Source: Polymyxa betae (Eukaryota; Endomyxa; Phytomyxea; Plasmodiophorida; Plasmodiophoridae). From it: DNA of 39,892 bases. The DNA lies in NCBI GenBank assembly GCA_003693705.1, contig RBZT01000474.1, positions 1-39,892 on the forward strand. Direction: 5' to 3'. A program made the translations under genes and the position numbers. A model generated the notes under the pieces. That model was not told the DNA's origin and ran no database searches. It saw nothing but the letters and a program-made list of their open reading frames with translations. This document shows, piece after piece, positions 28,616-39,424 of the stretch. How positions within the stretch are numbered: position 1 is the first letter of the stretch; every line of letters starts with the position of its first letter.

Positions 28616-28839
28616 TAAATTTACGGAATTTATTGAAAAATTATAGCATCTAATCTGAATTTTGGTAACCGGGTCGTGTGACTGGATGTTTCGATTCCTA
28701 TTCGATCAATTCTACCTACCTGATCGCTTCGATGCGGACAACCTTGATTTGCTGACTTCGGATCGTTAGTCGGCAGCGCCATTCTGATCAAAAACCTGGC
28801 GCCGTCATTGTTCGTATGGTCATGGAGTCGGAGGCGCCA
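28616..28839. other. Unassigned sequence between COP3 and the tandem array
   Basis: No gene or repeat is recognised. Confidence 0.4.
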
Positions 28840-30900
28840 TCCTGGCCATGGTCGTACTGGACCCGCGGTCCAGACTATGGATCCGAAGCCATCGTTCTGA
28901 TCGGGATGACGATGCTGTCTTGATCATGGACGTTCTGGCCCCATTGTCCAGATCGTGGCATCAGCGATGTCTTTGGTCACCCGCCGTCACGTTTTTGGTG
29001 CTGATTCTCGGGTGTCGCTCTCTGGCTCAATGGCACCGTGCCATCATGGTGCCTGACGACCGCCTTCAGTCGCCAGGCGCCATGATGACGCGAGGATGTT
29101 GAGCCCAGAGCCTGGCCCAAATGTTGGCAATCACCTACGTGTTATTGTTTAGAGGTAAGTCCCTATTTGCAGAGTTTTGCTCCTTGATCTTTATTTAATC
29201 TTTTTTATCAATTTGAAGGCTTTTACCTTTTGTACAATGATTGCTTATGAGTATTATCTATCTTTATTAGTTCGTTTTTGTATCTTCCTGTGATTGTCGT
29301 ACTGGCCCCGCTGTCCAGATCAATTATGGTGCCGGCGTCATCGTCCTGACCTGGGTGGCGCTGCCGCGGTCTCGCTCGTGGCTGAGCCGACACCGCTGTC
29401 CAAATCGTGGCATCAGCGCGATGTCTTTCAGACCATCGCGCCCCCGCCGTCACGTTTTCGGTGCTGAGTCCCAGCTGTCGCTCTCTGGCTCAATGGCACC
29501 GTGCCATCATAGTGCCTGTCGACCGCCTTTAGTCGAAAGGCGCCGTGATGGCACGAGGCTGCTGAGCCCAGAGCCTATCTCAAATGTTGTTGGCAATCAC
29601 CTACGTGTGAGTTTAATTACAGGTAAGTCCCTATTTGCAGAGTTTTCAGTCTGGACCTTTATTCAATCTTTCTATCAATTTGATGGTTTTTTGCCTTTTG
29701 AAAAATGATTGTTTATGAATACTGACTATCTTTATCAGCTTGTTTTGCATTATTATTTGATGATGGGGTTGAGGGATCCTGATTGTACTGGTGCTGCTAT
29801 GGCTGCATTCTATGGCTGCGATTTCTTTTGCTGCTACAGCATCTAGCTGCTGTTAACTTCACGTCCGCTATTGGTGCTAATGCTTCCTGGTGGTGATGAT
29901 AATAATGGTACTGTGCTGCAGCTGCTGATGATTCTGCTTTTTCAACTGCTGCTGATAGTGCTCTTGTTTCAGCTTCTGCCGCTGTCACTATTGGTGACCA
30001 CGATACTGGTGCTGATGCGGTTCTCGGTGTCATCACTGCCTGTTGACGCCGTTGCTGTCGTTTCTGCCGCTGCTTCTGCTGTAGGTGAGGGATTTTTGGT
30101 TTTATTACGTGTTATCTGAATCCTGAATGTTTTATCTTTTCAATCATATCAATGAGTTTATATTTCGCTTTATATTTATCTTCTGTATTTATTCGGAAAA
30201 CTGGAGCTTTTGTGCATTTTCAATTATGGCAGCTTGACGATTTCATATTGAGACTCTTTCCGTTTCTTATCTTCAACTGATAAATTGTGTTCTAAGGATT
30301 CTGGTTGTGCTTCTGGTACACCTACCGTTACTTTCAGTTAACTTCGAGGCCACTATTGCTGCTAATGCTTCCTGGTGCTGGTGCTGTTGATATTAGCGGT
30401 ACTGTGCTGCTGCTGCTGCTGCTGCTGCTGATGGTTTGGTTCTGCAGTTTCAGCTGCTGGTGATGGTACTCCTGTTTCAGCTGCTGCTTCTTCTATAAGT
30501 GAGAGTGCTCTTTCTCTCATTAAGTGTTATCTGGTTTTTCAATCTGTTTGAATGTTGTAATTCAGTAATCGTTGTTTAGTAGATCATTACATTTTCAGAC
30601 ATTTTTCCTTTTTCATTAGTTTTTTTCTGGGTTGTGTTATTCTGTTGGTGCTGCTGCCCCTGCTGATGAAACAGCCTCTGGCGATCACGGCTGCGATATC
30701 ATCTGTCTTCGTGGGCCCATTCTGTTCAATAGTAACAGTGCCTGCGCTCTGTCTATCGCCGGTTCCAGCTGTTACTAGTGCAATTGTCGCCGCATAGCCA
30801 TCGATGAACCAATTGGTCAGGAGCTTCTATTGTCGTCGCAATCCGGATGCATATAACGTAGCTGTTTATCATCTTCTAACTATTTTTCTTCTGTGACAGA
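28840..30900. repeat. Tandem array of exon-intron-shaped units
   Basis: At least four, probably five, units with starts near 28848, 29290, 29778, 30300 and 30640, each opening with a GATTGTACTGG-like motif. A GC-rich part is followed by a T-rich part. Units 1 and 2 are close copies (CTCAATGGCACCGTGCCATC, AATCACCTACGTGT, GGTAAGTCCCTATTTGCAGA); 3 and 4 share GCTAATGCTTCCTGGTG and TACTGTGCTGC. Units 1 and 2 each hold a GTAAGT...AG stretch of exactly 116 bp (29155-29270 and 29623-29738). Frames contain shared stops (GC stop AQSL in both), so it is not simply coding. It may be a non-coding transcript, a minisatellite or a subterminal part of the neighbouring transposon. Confidence 0.75.
30405..30430. 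repeat. (TGC)n microsatellite
   Basis: About 8.7 uninterrupted TGC/GCT repeats inside unit 4 of the tandem array; imperfect GCTGCT runs occur through units 3 and 4. Confidence 0.9.
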
Positions 30901-31182
30901 ATCTTTCTTTGTTGAGATTTCTTTCAGACAATATTATCAAAGAATATCAATAAAAGTTTATTTGCTCTGTTCGAGTCTTCCCATTCGAATTATGAAGTAA
31001 CCTTTGACTCCCTCGATTTTTCCCAGCATAAAATTGCAAGGGTTGACATTATCCAATAGCACCCACCTACACCATTTATTGTTCTCTGTCGTGTTCATTG
31101 GTTCAACTAGAGGGAGGCTGGTCTCTTCATCAGTTGTAAAGGCAGGATTTGAAGATCTTGGAAGAGACTGGAACCAATCAAC
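30901..31182. other. Unassigned sequence 3' of the Tnp2-like gene
   Basis: No gene is seen. It would be the 3' flank of the minus-strand transposase gene; AATAAA-like signals are not clear. Confidence 0.35.
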
Positions 31183-34100
31183 CTATGCAATGGTCATTAC
31201 TGGCATCTCTTCCATTATTGACATCTTTGTAAACCAATTAACAGCACAAAACCAGTGATCTGTTCCGCTGGCTCTGGTTGAGTCGATTTTGACCTGCATG
31301 ATATGATTGCAGGTTTTCAACGATCGTTTTTCTTCGTATTCGCGGGATCGAAAGAGCTTTCCTTTGTGTCGCACTCGTTTGATTGTCAGAATTTCTCCTA
31401 AATCGTTTTTGTAAAAAGTCATTGCAGGTTAGGTGAAAGCCAGGAAATCTGAAGAAAACACTTCTTGTATTGAAGATTAAACAAACAATTGGCAGTAACT
31501 ACTCAGCGTATCGAATTCTAATAAAGACAATCTGTTAAAATAACACTGTCCCAAACATTTAGAGTTGCTTCCATGACGATTACTACAGCGAAGCTTACCT
31601 TTTAAAGCATTCAGGAGATTCTCCTGGAAGCCCTCTCTCCCTAAAAATTGTAGCAGATCAGAATGGTGACGCTGGAAAAACGCTATCGGCTGTTGAGTTA
31701 GCTGTTGCTGTGAGAAACGCTTGATAAGGCCCTGATTGAAAACTTCAACCGAATGTCGATACTGCTCGATCTGATTGAAAAGTTCTTCATGTAACTTTCC
31801 TGAATAAAAATCGTTGGAATCTGTTTGACTGCAATCAATGAAGTAATCTAGTACCTAACTGCAAATCTTGAACTTTAATATCACCGGAGTGGTTGCCAAT
31901 TCATCATCGGTTTTGCTTTCATCGGCATCTTATGATTCTCCAAATGTCCACAGCCTATCTGAGCTGTAGGGAAATTGCTGATGGTATTCACGCCTATGCA
32001 AAAAGTGGGATCAGTATTTTGCTTGGTAGATACTGCCATCATACCGGAAGCACGATATCACCACTTGTTCTGAGTAGTTGTTCATTATGTTGACTGATTG
32101 CCCTCGGCTAGCGTGATTCATGGACTTCAATGGTCTCATAAACCGCTCCAACAAAAAATTCCAAGATGTTCCAGTTAGAAGCCCCAAATCTTGTAGAATA
32201 AGAGGCACAATATGCAGCATAAAGTGCACCGGTAGAGTCATGTACATGCTGTGGAGTTTCTGAAAATTTTGAACTGTGAGTGAAGACGTTTTCCAGTCCC
32301 AAATTCAAGCAGCTTACCTCTTCCAGCACTGTCAGGCTTTCTGTTATTTTCAGCTGTAGGATTTCAAGTTGGGAACGCTTCAAAATGGAGCAAATTATCT
32401 GTGAAAGGCAGTCAAAAAAACCATACAGGGCTTTCTGAACAGCTTTTACGTCTCCAGTCTTTTGATTTAGCCTGCCTAAAACCTGTTCTGAATTCCTTGC
32501 CTCAGCAGTGAAGACGAGGCCAGATCCACCACTTTCGTGGTCTAGGGATTCCACTAGAGTCCTAACCACGTTCTGCAGTTTTGATTAAAAATCTTGTGAC
32601 AGCAAATAATACAAGTCTTTGACTTACGCCTAGGTGATGCATGAAATCAGATTTATACTGCCTGCTTGGGTCCCATCCTGAGCTCAGGGTTTCCGTTAAC
32701 GCGTCAACTCTATATTGCCCTGGTCCTGAACTTTTGTATGGATGTTTCTTGTCGGATTTACGATCGTAAGGCTTGATCGTCCCTTTGGCTTTGCGAGCGA
32801 CACCGCTATGAGCCTTGGCATTGCGCTCATTTTTCTTCCCCAGCTCATAACGAGAAGCGTTTTGGCCTGTAAAACAGTTGATCGGATAAGTAAACTTTCT
32901 TTCAACTTAATTCAGTTACCTGCTTCCACTATTGAATCTTTCGTCCAAAAACATGGCGTAGGCGATTTCATATGCAGATTCAAACAATTCGGAATCAGGG
33001 CACGCTTACGAAACTGATGATGCTTAGGTAAGAACGCAAACGAGCCTAGCCGGCATGTTCGCTGCCCACTGACGACACCTTCAATTGAGCATATACAGGC
33101 TCCATGTCGGCTGTTGTGACCAGCTTTTCTCATGGCCTTTGCAAAAGCTGGCAGGTCGCCCATGCTGCGCATCAACTTGACTTTGATCTGATCACACAGC
33201 ATCTTAATTTGACCATGACAAGTTGACAACTGTGTTCTTCTTAGCCATTCCTTATTATAAGTCGGTTAGTAACCGAATCGAAAATACACAATTCCCTCTG
33301 GTTGATAACATTGAGCTCATGAGCAATCAGTTTGAGAAACGCTTGGCTTGAGAAATATGAACAGGAGGTCATCATAACTGAAGAGGGTTTGCAACGGGCA
33401 GAGGGCGGCAGAGTAAGATAGGAGAAGAGATGCGGCCAGATTGATACCTTTGATGAATTGTGCACTCGAGCTCCATCAAACCAATGCGCCAATGCCAGTA
33501 CCATCGTTTCCACATTAGATGATATTTGTACACATAGAGAGCTCTCCAGTGGCTTCCAGATGAAAAGGAACGTAGTGATCGTAGAAAAGGTTTCCATGCA
33601 CCCAATCTGACATTATCTCTTCTCTCTTGTTCGTTGCCTTGAAGTCTCTGACTAGGTCGTCGATTTCCGAAAACCCGGAACGAAAGAGAGCAGCGATTGA
33701 CGGGAACGCGAATCGGATCTGCAAAACACTTGATCATTTTCAAATTCGACAACACTCGTAAACATTTGAAACCTGTATATCATATGATATCGGCCAATAC
33801 AGAAACGATTTTGATTTCTGTCTTGATGTGTGACATTCAGGACACTCTTGCTCGTTTTCCAAGTCCAGAATGAATATGCAGTGTCCATTCGGGCATGATT
33901 CCAAAAGTATTGGCTTAAAATTCAGGAAGAGATCCCCTCAAAACGGTTTTCTTGGCTTGATCCCATCCTTCAGGGAAATTCCGATACATTCCCATGGCTT
34001 CTCCAGTCTGGGGGTCTGGCCGCATCGACATTTCCAAAAGATACAATTTTTTATCAGCTCGTCGAAACTTTTTCGGTTAATCCCTGATCTTAAGCGTTGA

Positions 34101-35793
34101 TCTGCAAATTGCATGATCTTAATCTTGATTCTCTCTAGATGCTGTAATGAGGGGATGTCAAGCTCATCAATTTGGTTCTGATGAATGACCGATCGAGTTT
34201 GGAGCAACCTTCGCCCATTGTTCATAGTCTTCGCTATGCATTGATCGAATTTGAACTTCACATCGGCCATTGGATCAATATACACTCCATTGTGGTTTAA
34301 ATCAGCTTCGTGGATTGAGCTTATCGAACTTGTTCGGTTATCCGAAAGGATGGCCAGCTCTGGAGAATTGGTAACGTTGCTATTCTCTGGATTCGCACTT
34401 GATAGTTGATTGTCAGATTGGGCGTCATTCGCAGAAAGTGCCAAATCGATTTCAATATCGATACTTGCTCCAGCAGTGCCAAGTTCGCTAGACACTGACA
34501 CATTGTCGACCGTGCTTTCTGATAAGCCACACGTTCCGAAACTTACGATATTGATGACGCGTTGTCTTCTACATGCCTAGACATATTTTGGTCTGCCCAT
34601 TCATGTGCAGAAAAGGTGTCGGGGTGAACCAGCTTTCCATCGCATCGATGAGATAGACAGTAGCACTTCAGCTGCATTCCACATTTAGTTCTCTTGGCTC
34701 TACGCCGGATCATATTCGACAATAACGATTCCAATACCATTCGATCTCAGAGAGTACCTCAGATTTGTATTGAATCAATTCGACATCTATCAATTTTTCA
34801 TACTTCGTTTCTCAAGATGTTTGATTAGCTCAGATCGGGTTGTTAACCCTTGAAGTGTTTTGATATCAAACCCAACATGGTCTGTTTTCTCACGACGCTG
34901 GTATTCGTCGTAAACCGACTCCAAAAGTCTTCCCAGTGTGTCTGACGGGAAGTCGTATTCGGTTGTGACGGTGTCTTCAACAACAGGCTCTGCGATGGCA
35001 GCTTGGTTTTTCAGTCTAGCATTTTCTTTGCTTTTCATATCGGAGAATTTCGCAGACAGCTCTATAAACGAACAAAGACACTCACGAGCGACGTCCTAAA
35101 TTTGTTCAGCTTACCTTTATGAACCAGCTCTTTGTTAGCCCTGGCCTTCGGAAACTTGCGGTTAATCTCATTCAACAAACGTTCAGCGTCAGCCTCGATT
35201 GTCTCAGGTTTCATTCTAGGAAACGGTTTGTCGAACGTTCAATCACTCAGAATTTCATGTCTTACTTTTGGAACTTGATTTGATCTCGAATCAACTGGCA
35301 CATCAGCCTTCGCTCCGGGGTCATTGACTTGGCAGTCTCCAATTTCAGTTCATCAAGCTCGTCCCTAGTGAGCGGTTTATTCTTTTCACGGTTCCAATAC
35401 ACATCAGGGTTTTCAGATAATGTGAGGTCGTCAGATCGCACTCGCTTTCTACCTATAGAATTTGACGGTCAGATGCCTGCAAAACCCGATGACTTCAGCA
35501 GGTAGACCCTTCTTAGGAATTTCGTAACGAATATCATTGAGATCAGCGATGAAACGTAATCCTTTGCTGAGAACTTCTTCATTGGAACCACTAGTTCGGA
35601 CCAATGGGATTTCTGTTTTTGCCAAAACCCTGGTCACTCGAACAGCACGATGTGTTCGCAGATCTACATCTTCACAATGGACCCTAACGCAATGCTCCCT
35701 TGCATCGATCTCAGCAACAAGGAGTTCCACCCTGGCCACCGGCTCATTGTTGATTACGTAAAATCCTTCGGTGCCTGCTGCAGCTGTGTCCAT
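31183..35793 (-). CDS. Multi-intron Tnp2/DUF4218-like transposase gene
   Basis: The ATG is at 35793 (MDTAAAGTEGFYVINNEPVA). Exons in order: a basic/acidic N-terminus; a Cys/His cluster near 34660 (CGMQLKCYCLSHRCDGKLVH); a Ser/Asp-rich linker; a zinc-like pair CPNGHC...CPECHTSR near 33850; a putative catalytic Asp in LALAHWFDGARV near 33480; GDLPAFAKAMRKAGHNSRHG near 33160, the Tnp2 signature normally GDIPA...GHNS...C; a DUF4218-like LPVHFMLHIVPLI...LERF near 32190; and a C-terminal domain ending at 31183. Introns of about 50-70 bp separate them, and the tested ones join open frames. One TGA near 33930 and a break near 34780 are unexplained: an unseen intron or real damage. CACTA/EnSpm-like is the best guess. 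The exact exon set needs RNA. Confidence 0.75.
32260..32317 (-). other. Intron (58 bp) in Tnp2-like gene
   Basis: Minus strand GTAAGC...TTTTCAG. Splicing joins ...TVLEE to KLHSMYMTLPVHFMLHIVPL, moving the reading into the DUF4218-like frame. The length is not a multiple of three, so the frame switch is a real test. Confidence 0.85.
33378..33447 (-). other. Candidate intron (70 bp) in Tnp2-like gene
   Basis: Minus strand GTATCAATC...CCCTCTTCAG with a pyrimidine-rich interior, directly after ARVHNSSK. It leads to TSCSYFSSQAFLKLIAHEL-type coding. Confidence 0.65.
34488..34546 (-). other. Intron (59 bp) in Tnp2-like gene
   Basis: Minus strand GTAAGTTTCGG...GTGTCTAG. Splicing joins EDNASSI to SELGTAGASIDIEIDL in frame, whereas the unspliced frame stops at once. 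Confidence 0.85.
35062..35114 (-). other. Intron (53 bp) in Tnp2-like gene
   Basis: Minus strand GTAAGCTGAAC...TTTATAG. Splicing gives ANKELVHK then ELSAKFSDMKSKENARL in frame. Confidence 0.85.
35216..35265 (-). other. Intron (50 bp) in Tnp2-like gene
   Basis: Minus strand GTAAGACATG...TTTCCTAG. Splicing gives IRDQIKFQK then MKPETIEADAERLL in frame. Confidence 0.85.
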
Positions 35794-37244
35794 TGAATCA
35801 AAAACGATAAAGCTCTTGCAAACTTGGTCTTACGCAAAAGTAAATCTCTGCATTCCCGCCTAACTACAGGCATCTGTGTTTATTAACAATAGATGAGAGC
35901 GACCTGAATTTTCTTGAAGTGATTGCTCGAAATGCAAGTGACCGAAATACTGTTAAATTTCAATTGAATCAGCAAGGAATCTTCTAATCTGAAATTGGCG
36001 ATTTGTGTGACTTAAATTTCATATGAATGTGTCACATCTGACTGCTCACATTTTATATGAGACCTTTTCGTATCAATTTAAACCAGCAATTGATAGTTGC
36101 GCAGTCCGTGGCGGACCACTGTACCTAGTGTTATTGAATACCTCTTGGCTTGATGTCAACCTCAAACTTCGTCGCATCCAAAAAGGCATCGAAGCCACAC
36201 ACCCACACCTGCCCGACCAAGAGCTTGACTTCAGATCTGGCCGGGCATTGGGCCCCTGCGGTTCTTACAAGGTGCTGAACACGATAAAGAAGATGTGATG
36301 TTCGGCTCTCAGTACGAGGGCAGGTCGCCTGAAATAATGGATGACCTCCCAACTGTTTTATCGACTGTTTCTTTTGTTATCTGCCGCTATAAATCAAGGA
36401 CGTCATAAGCGTAAATGGGCGATGAGAACCGTACATGCGTATTGCGGTGTCTCAAAGCCAAGTGTAAAATCCATACGGCCCGAGCTTAGGGTGCTTAATA
36501 CTGGTGGATCTTGGCTGCTGACGGAATAACGCTGTATAGTAACCAGACTGGAGTACTGTTCTCGTATTCGAGGGCTGGTCTCCTGAAATAACGGATGACC
36601 TTCATTTCTGTGCTACGTGCTAATTGTGTCCCGCGCGTTCCACCATCAAGGCTCACTTTCAAAGCTTCGACTATCAAATGCCGGTAAACTGTATTCGACA
36701 TTGCCTTTAAACGTGTTTATAGATGATATCAAAATCAAGAGGGTGGATATCGCGATTTGTATGAGATTTGTGTATTTCGACCTGCAATATTTAGTAATAA
36801 AAATGCACGACTTTTAAGAAAGCTGGATAAAGTCACCTCATCAATTGTCGAATATAAGCAAAGCTGCGGTTTTCTGTGTTTGCATGCGAACTCAAGGCCT
36901 TTTCTGCAAAACATCAGTTTATCGTATTCCGCAATGTACAGCAAATGTTCTTCCAATCTATGCAATAACAAAAATGCGTAACCACGCATTTCCTATGATT
37001 TTCTGCCTCTGTACACCTGCGAATTTTCGGGGTCCAATTGGCAGGGCAAACGTAGAAAAAAGCAGATTCACGGAGTTGCGGTGCAGGTATCCTTGTCTCC
37101 GGTATCCTCAGTCCTTTGTCCGCGTCCTCTCTGACCGGAACCGTTATCATTTCCTCAACGTCCTCGCCGACCGCGCCGGTTCGCGTCCGCGCTCATCGCA
37201 GTTTGTGGAAACGTTTCGCAATCCTCCAATAAATTCGATCACCT
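35794..37244. other. Unassigned region, with a diverged direct repeat
   Basis: No gene is recognised; the frames that are open look like chance. GAGGGCAGGTCGCCTGAAAT at about 36310 recurs as GAGGGCTGGTCTCCTGAAAT at about 36570, each followed by A(A/C)GGATGACCT. 37000-37244 may hold the degraded end of the COP4 gag. Confidence 0.5.
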
Positions 37245-37645
37245 CTCCGCGTCCTTCAGCTTGGTAATCAACTCCGCCCTGGAACTCGGCGGGCTGTTCA
37301 ACAGGCATTCAACCGTCATGTTGTACCGCGGGTCGCGCTTGGCCGCCATCAAAATTGCAGTGAAATAATCTACGTCCGAGACATCGCCTCCTCCGGCCGC
37401 CTTGATCTTTCAGACCAACTCGTTCATGTCTTTCGCGAATTCCTCGATCGTCTGCTTCTCCCGTAAATTCGCCTGACAAAACTCCGATCTCAAGCTGAAG
37501 ATGTTCAGGGCATTACTTGATCTGTGGACATTCCGAAGTGCAATCCATGCCTCTGCCGGATGTGTAATTCCATAAATATACTCTAGCTGACTCTCCTCTA
37601 CAGCACTGACAATCAACGATTGACAAATATCACACACCGACCCAA
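37245..37645 (-). pseudogene. COP4: copia gag fragment (UBN2-like)
   Basis: The minus strand reads SLIVSAVEESQLEYIYGITH, AEAWIALRN, EFCQANLREKQTIEEFAKDM, then a TGA at 37410, and in the same frame KIKAAGGGDVSDVDYFTAIL and PPSSRAELITKLKDAER. This is the central copia gag fold (SAxEW...ESVxEFxxxMNEL type). It begins exactly where the Harbinger transposase frame ends. No other part of this copia is attached. Confidence 0.8.
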
Positions 37646-38651
37646 GGAGTATCGAGTATGCGGAATCTAGCCTGCAAAACTCCAAACGCACGCTCGACAT
37701 CCTTACGTACGTCTTCTTGCCTGTTAGCGAACACACGATCCTTAGCTCGAACAGGATTGGAAATAGTTTTTATGAATCCTGCCCAATCGGGATAGATGCC
37801 ATCCGCCAGGTAATAAGGCGTATGGTATTGTGTGTTGTTCACTTCGAATGGCACATCTGGCAAAGTTCCATCAACGAATGCCTGAAAAACGCTTGACTTG
37901 TCCAGTACATTGATATCGTTGGATTATCCTGGAATACCAAATAAAGCGTGCCATATCCACAGGTCTCCCGAAGCGACGGCTTCTAAAATGACTGTAGGGT
38001 ATCCATAACGGCTTCGATACTGTCCCTGCCACGCTTTAGGGCTGTTTTTCCAGGCCCAATGCATGCAATCAATGGAGCCCAGCATACCAGGGAATCCTCG
38101 GGCATCATTCATCTTGAATACTCGCTCATATCCTCTGAGGTTGGAGATCTCAAATATTGTTTCCCAAAAACTGCAATCACTCCCGAACAAAAACGCTTTA
38201 AACTCTCCAAAGCCACCGTTTCCGATAATTCAAGGTTTTCTTCAAGGGAATCTGCTGGCGTGGCGTAAGCTAACAAGCGAATTGCTGCAGTTACTTTGAG
38301 ATAGCTAGAGATTCCCAATTTTCCCAATGCATCGGTTTTTTGTACAAAATACTGGTCATGGAGAAGAAGCGCATCGTGAATCCGGATGAACAGATCCTTG
38401 CACATTCGGAAACGACGTCGAAAATCTGCTCCAGGATACAATGGATTTTGGGCGAAATAATTTCTCCATAAATGTTCATGAGCTTGCTCCCGATTTTTAA
38501 GAATATTACCATCCTTTCCGGGCAATGAACCGCCTCGGGAACCAGCAACAGGACCCTGTAAACGGAATTCATCTTCCAATTGTTGGTATTGGAATGAAAA
38601 CACCGAGAACTGCTCTATGTCTTCGTCAGACGACGAGTCAATGACTCTCAT
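37646..38651 (-). pseudogene. HARB1 PIF/Harbinger DDE transposase, C-terminally truncated
   Basis: The ATG is at 38651 (MRVIDSSSDEDIEQF). The helix-turn-helix/N-terminal part has NPLYPGADFRRRFRMCKDLF and LGISSYLKVTAAIRLLAY. The DDE_Tnp_4-type core has MLGSIDCMHWAWKN (first Asp), YYLADGIYPDWAGFIKTI (second Asp) and EDVRKDVERAFGVLQARF (Glu). The frame changes near 38130, a TAA lies after ALFGIPG (near 37930), and the last part after RFRILDTP is replaced by the COP4 gag. Harbinger transposases act with a Myb-like partner that I do not see here. Confidence 0.92.
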
Positions 38652-38789
38652 TGTACGATAGAGGAATAAAAGTCCAAAATGGCAGTCTCCGCGCTGGCAC
38701 CCCCACGCACACAGGCTGCCATTTTTTCTGCGCGCAGCCCTTTTCGCAGAAAAGTAGCAGCCGGGATAGCCGCCGCGGTGGGTCTGCTC
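38652..38789 (-). mobile_element. HARB1 5' end with terminal inverted repeat
   Basis: The outer end on the minus strand is GAGCAGACCCACCGCGGCGG, next to TTA (TAA at 38790-38792), the classic 3-bp Harbinger target. The same end occurs at 21154-21158 plus 26981 onward. The other terminus is missing because the transposase is cut at about 37646. Confidence 0.8.
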
Positions 38790-38792
38790 TAA

Positions 38793-38944
38793 GAGAAGAA
38801 ATAAAACGAGGTACCCTCGACCTTCAGTGGGTATGCACATCGGATAATATAGCCGACATTTTCACAAAGGCTCGAACGAAACCCCGTTTCCAGGAACTAA
38901 GGCAGCGACTGAACATCGTGCCAGGTACTCGACTTCAGCTATAA
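38793..38944 (+). pseudogene. COP5 RNase H C-terminus
   Basis: GTLDLQWVCTSDNIADIFTK followed by ARTKPRFQELRQRLNIV is the standard copia pol ending; the frame closes at TAA (38942-38944). Everything upstream of the HARB1 insertion is missing. Confidence 0.9.
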
Positions 38945-39123
38945 ACGGTTTGGTGTTTTAGTGGTAATGTCCGTGTGGACTGAGCCCCACTGTACTCAGC
39001 ACACAAACTGCGTGAGTCTCCGTCAATGGATTTCACTTTTTCCGTTACAGCTCAAATCGAGAGCAATTTCACATCCTGATCTTTTCCAGTCCACATTCCT
39101 TCAAAGTATGAACTGAGGGGGCG

Positions 39124-39424
39124 TGTTGACGATAATTTGCTGGATTCCGGCCACGTTTTCTTCCGTAAGTCCGTAGACGGCATGACACTTCAGCAACTAC
39201 ATCCTCTGTCATGGGACGCCACGTCAGCAATGCCCATATAAGGAACTGGCCATATATCGAGGATTTCAGGATTCTCATCCCGAGTGGAGACGCCACGTCA
39301 GCACGACAGCCACGGCGTCCGAATCAAGAAACGATTCTACCCGGATGCAGCCGGAAATAAACACTCACTCTCAATTCTCTCATTCAAAGAACGTGTGTCT
39401 CGTTCGTTCTTTATCAATCCAACA
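39124..39424 (+). repeat. COP5 3' LTR (301 bp)
   Basis: TGTTGACGATAATTTGC...CAATCCAACA, after the polypurine tract ACTGAGGGGGCG shared with COP2. It has TATAAGG at 39237-39243 and AATAAA at 39356-39361. GACGCCACGTCAGCA occurs twice (39215-39229 and 39289-39303). Confidence 0.82.
39237..39243 (+). promoter_or_regulatory. TATA-like box of COP5 LTR
   Basis: TATAAGG lies between the two 15-bp repeats; AATAAA follows 113 bp later, a plausible promoter to polyadenylation spacing for an LTR. Confidence 0.5.

Larger units (their letters stand above)
38793..39424 (+). mobile_element. COP5: 3' end of a copia element
   Basis: Contains the end of the RNase H frame, a 180-bp non-coding tail, a polypurine tract and the LTR. 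It is interrupted on the left by HARB1 at TAA. Confidence 0.88.

Noticed and set aside
29797-30036. Minus-strand Ala/Glu-rich open frame in the tandem array
   Set aside because: Low-complexity translation of GCT-rich repeats; not preserved in the other units.
29980-36135. CACTA/TAGTG motifs (near 29987, 30351 and 36126) as ends of a CACTA transposon around the Tnp2-like gene
   Set aside because: Five-base motifs are expected by chance over 6 kb; no extended inverted repeat or 3-bp duplication was found.
36023-36298. + strand open frame of 91 codons
   Set aside because: No recognisable domain, no neighbours supporting it, length expected by chance.
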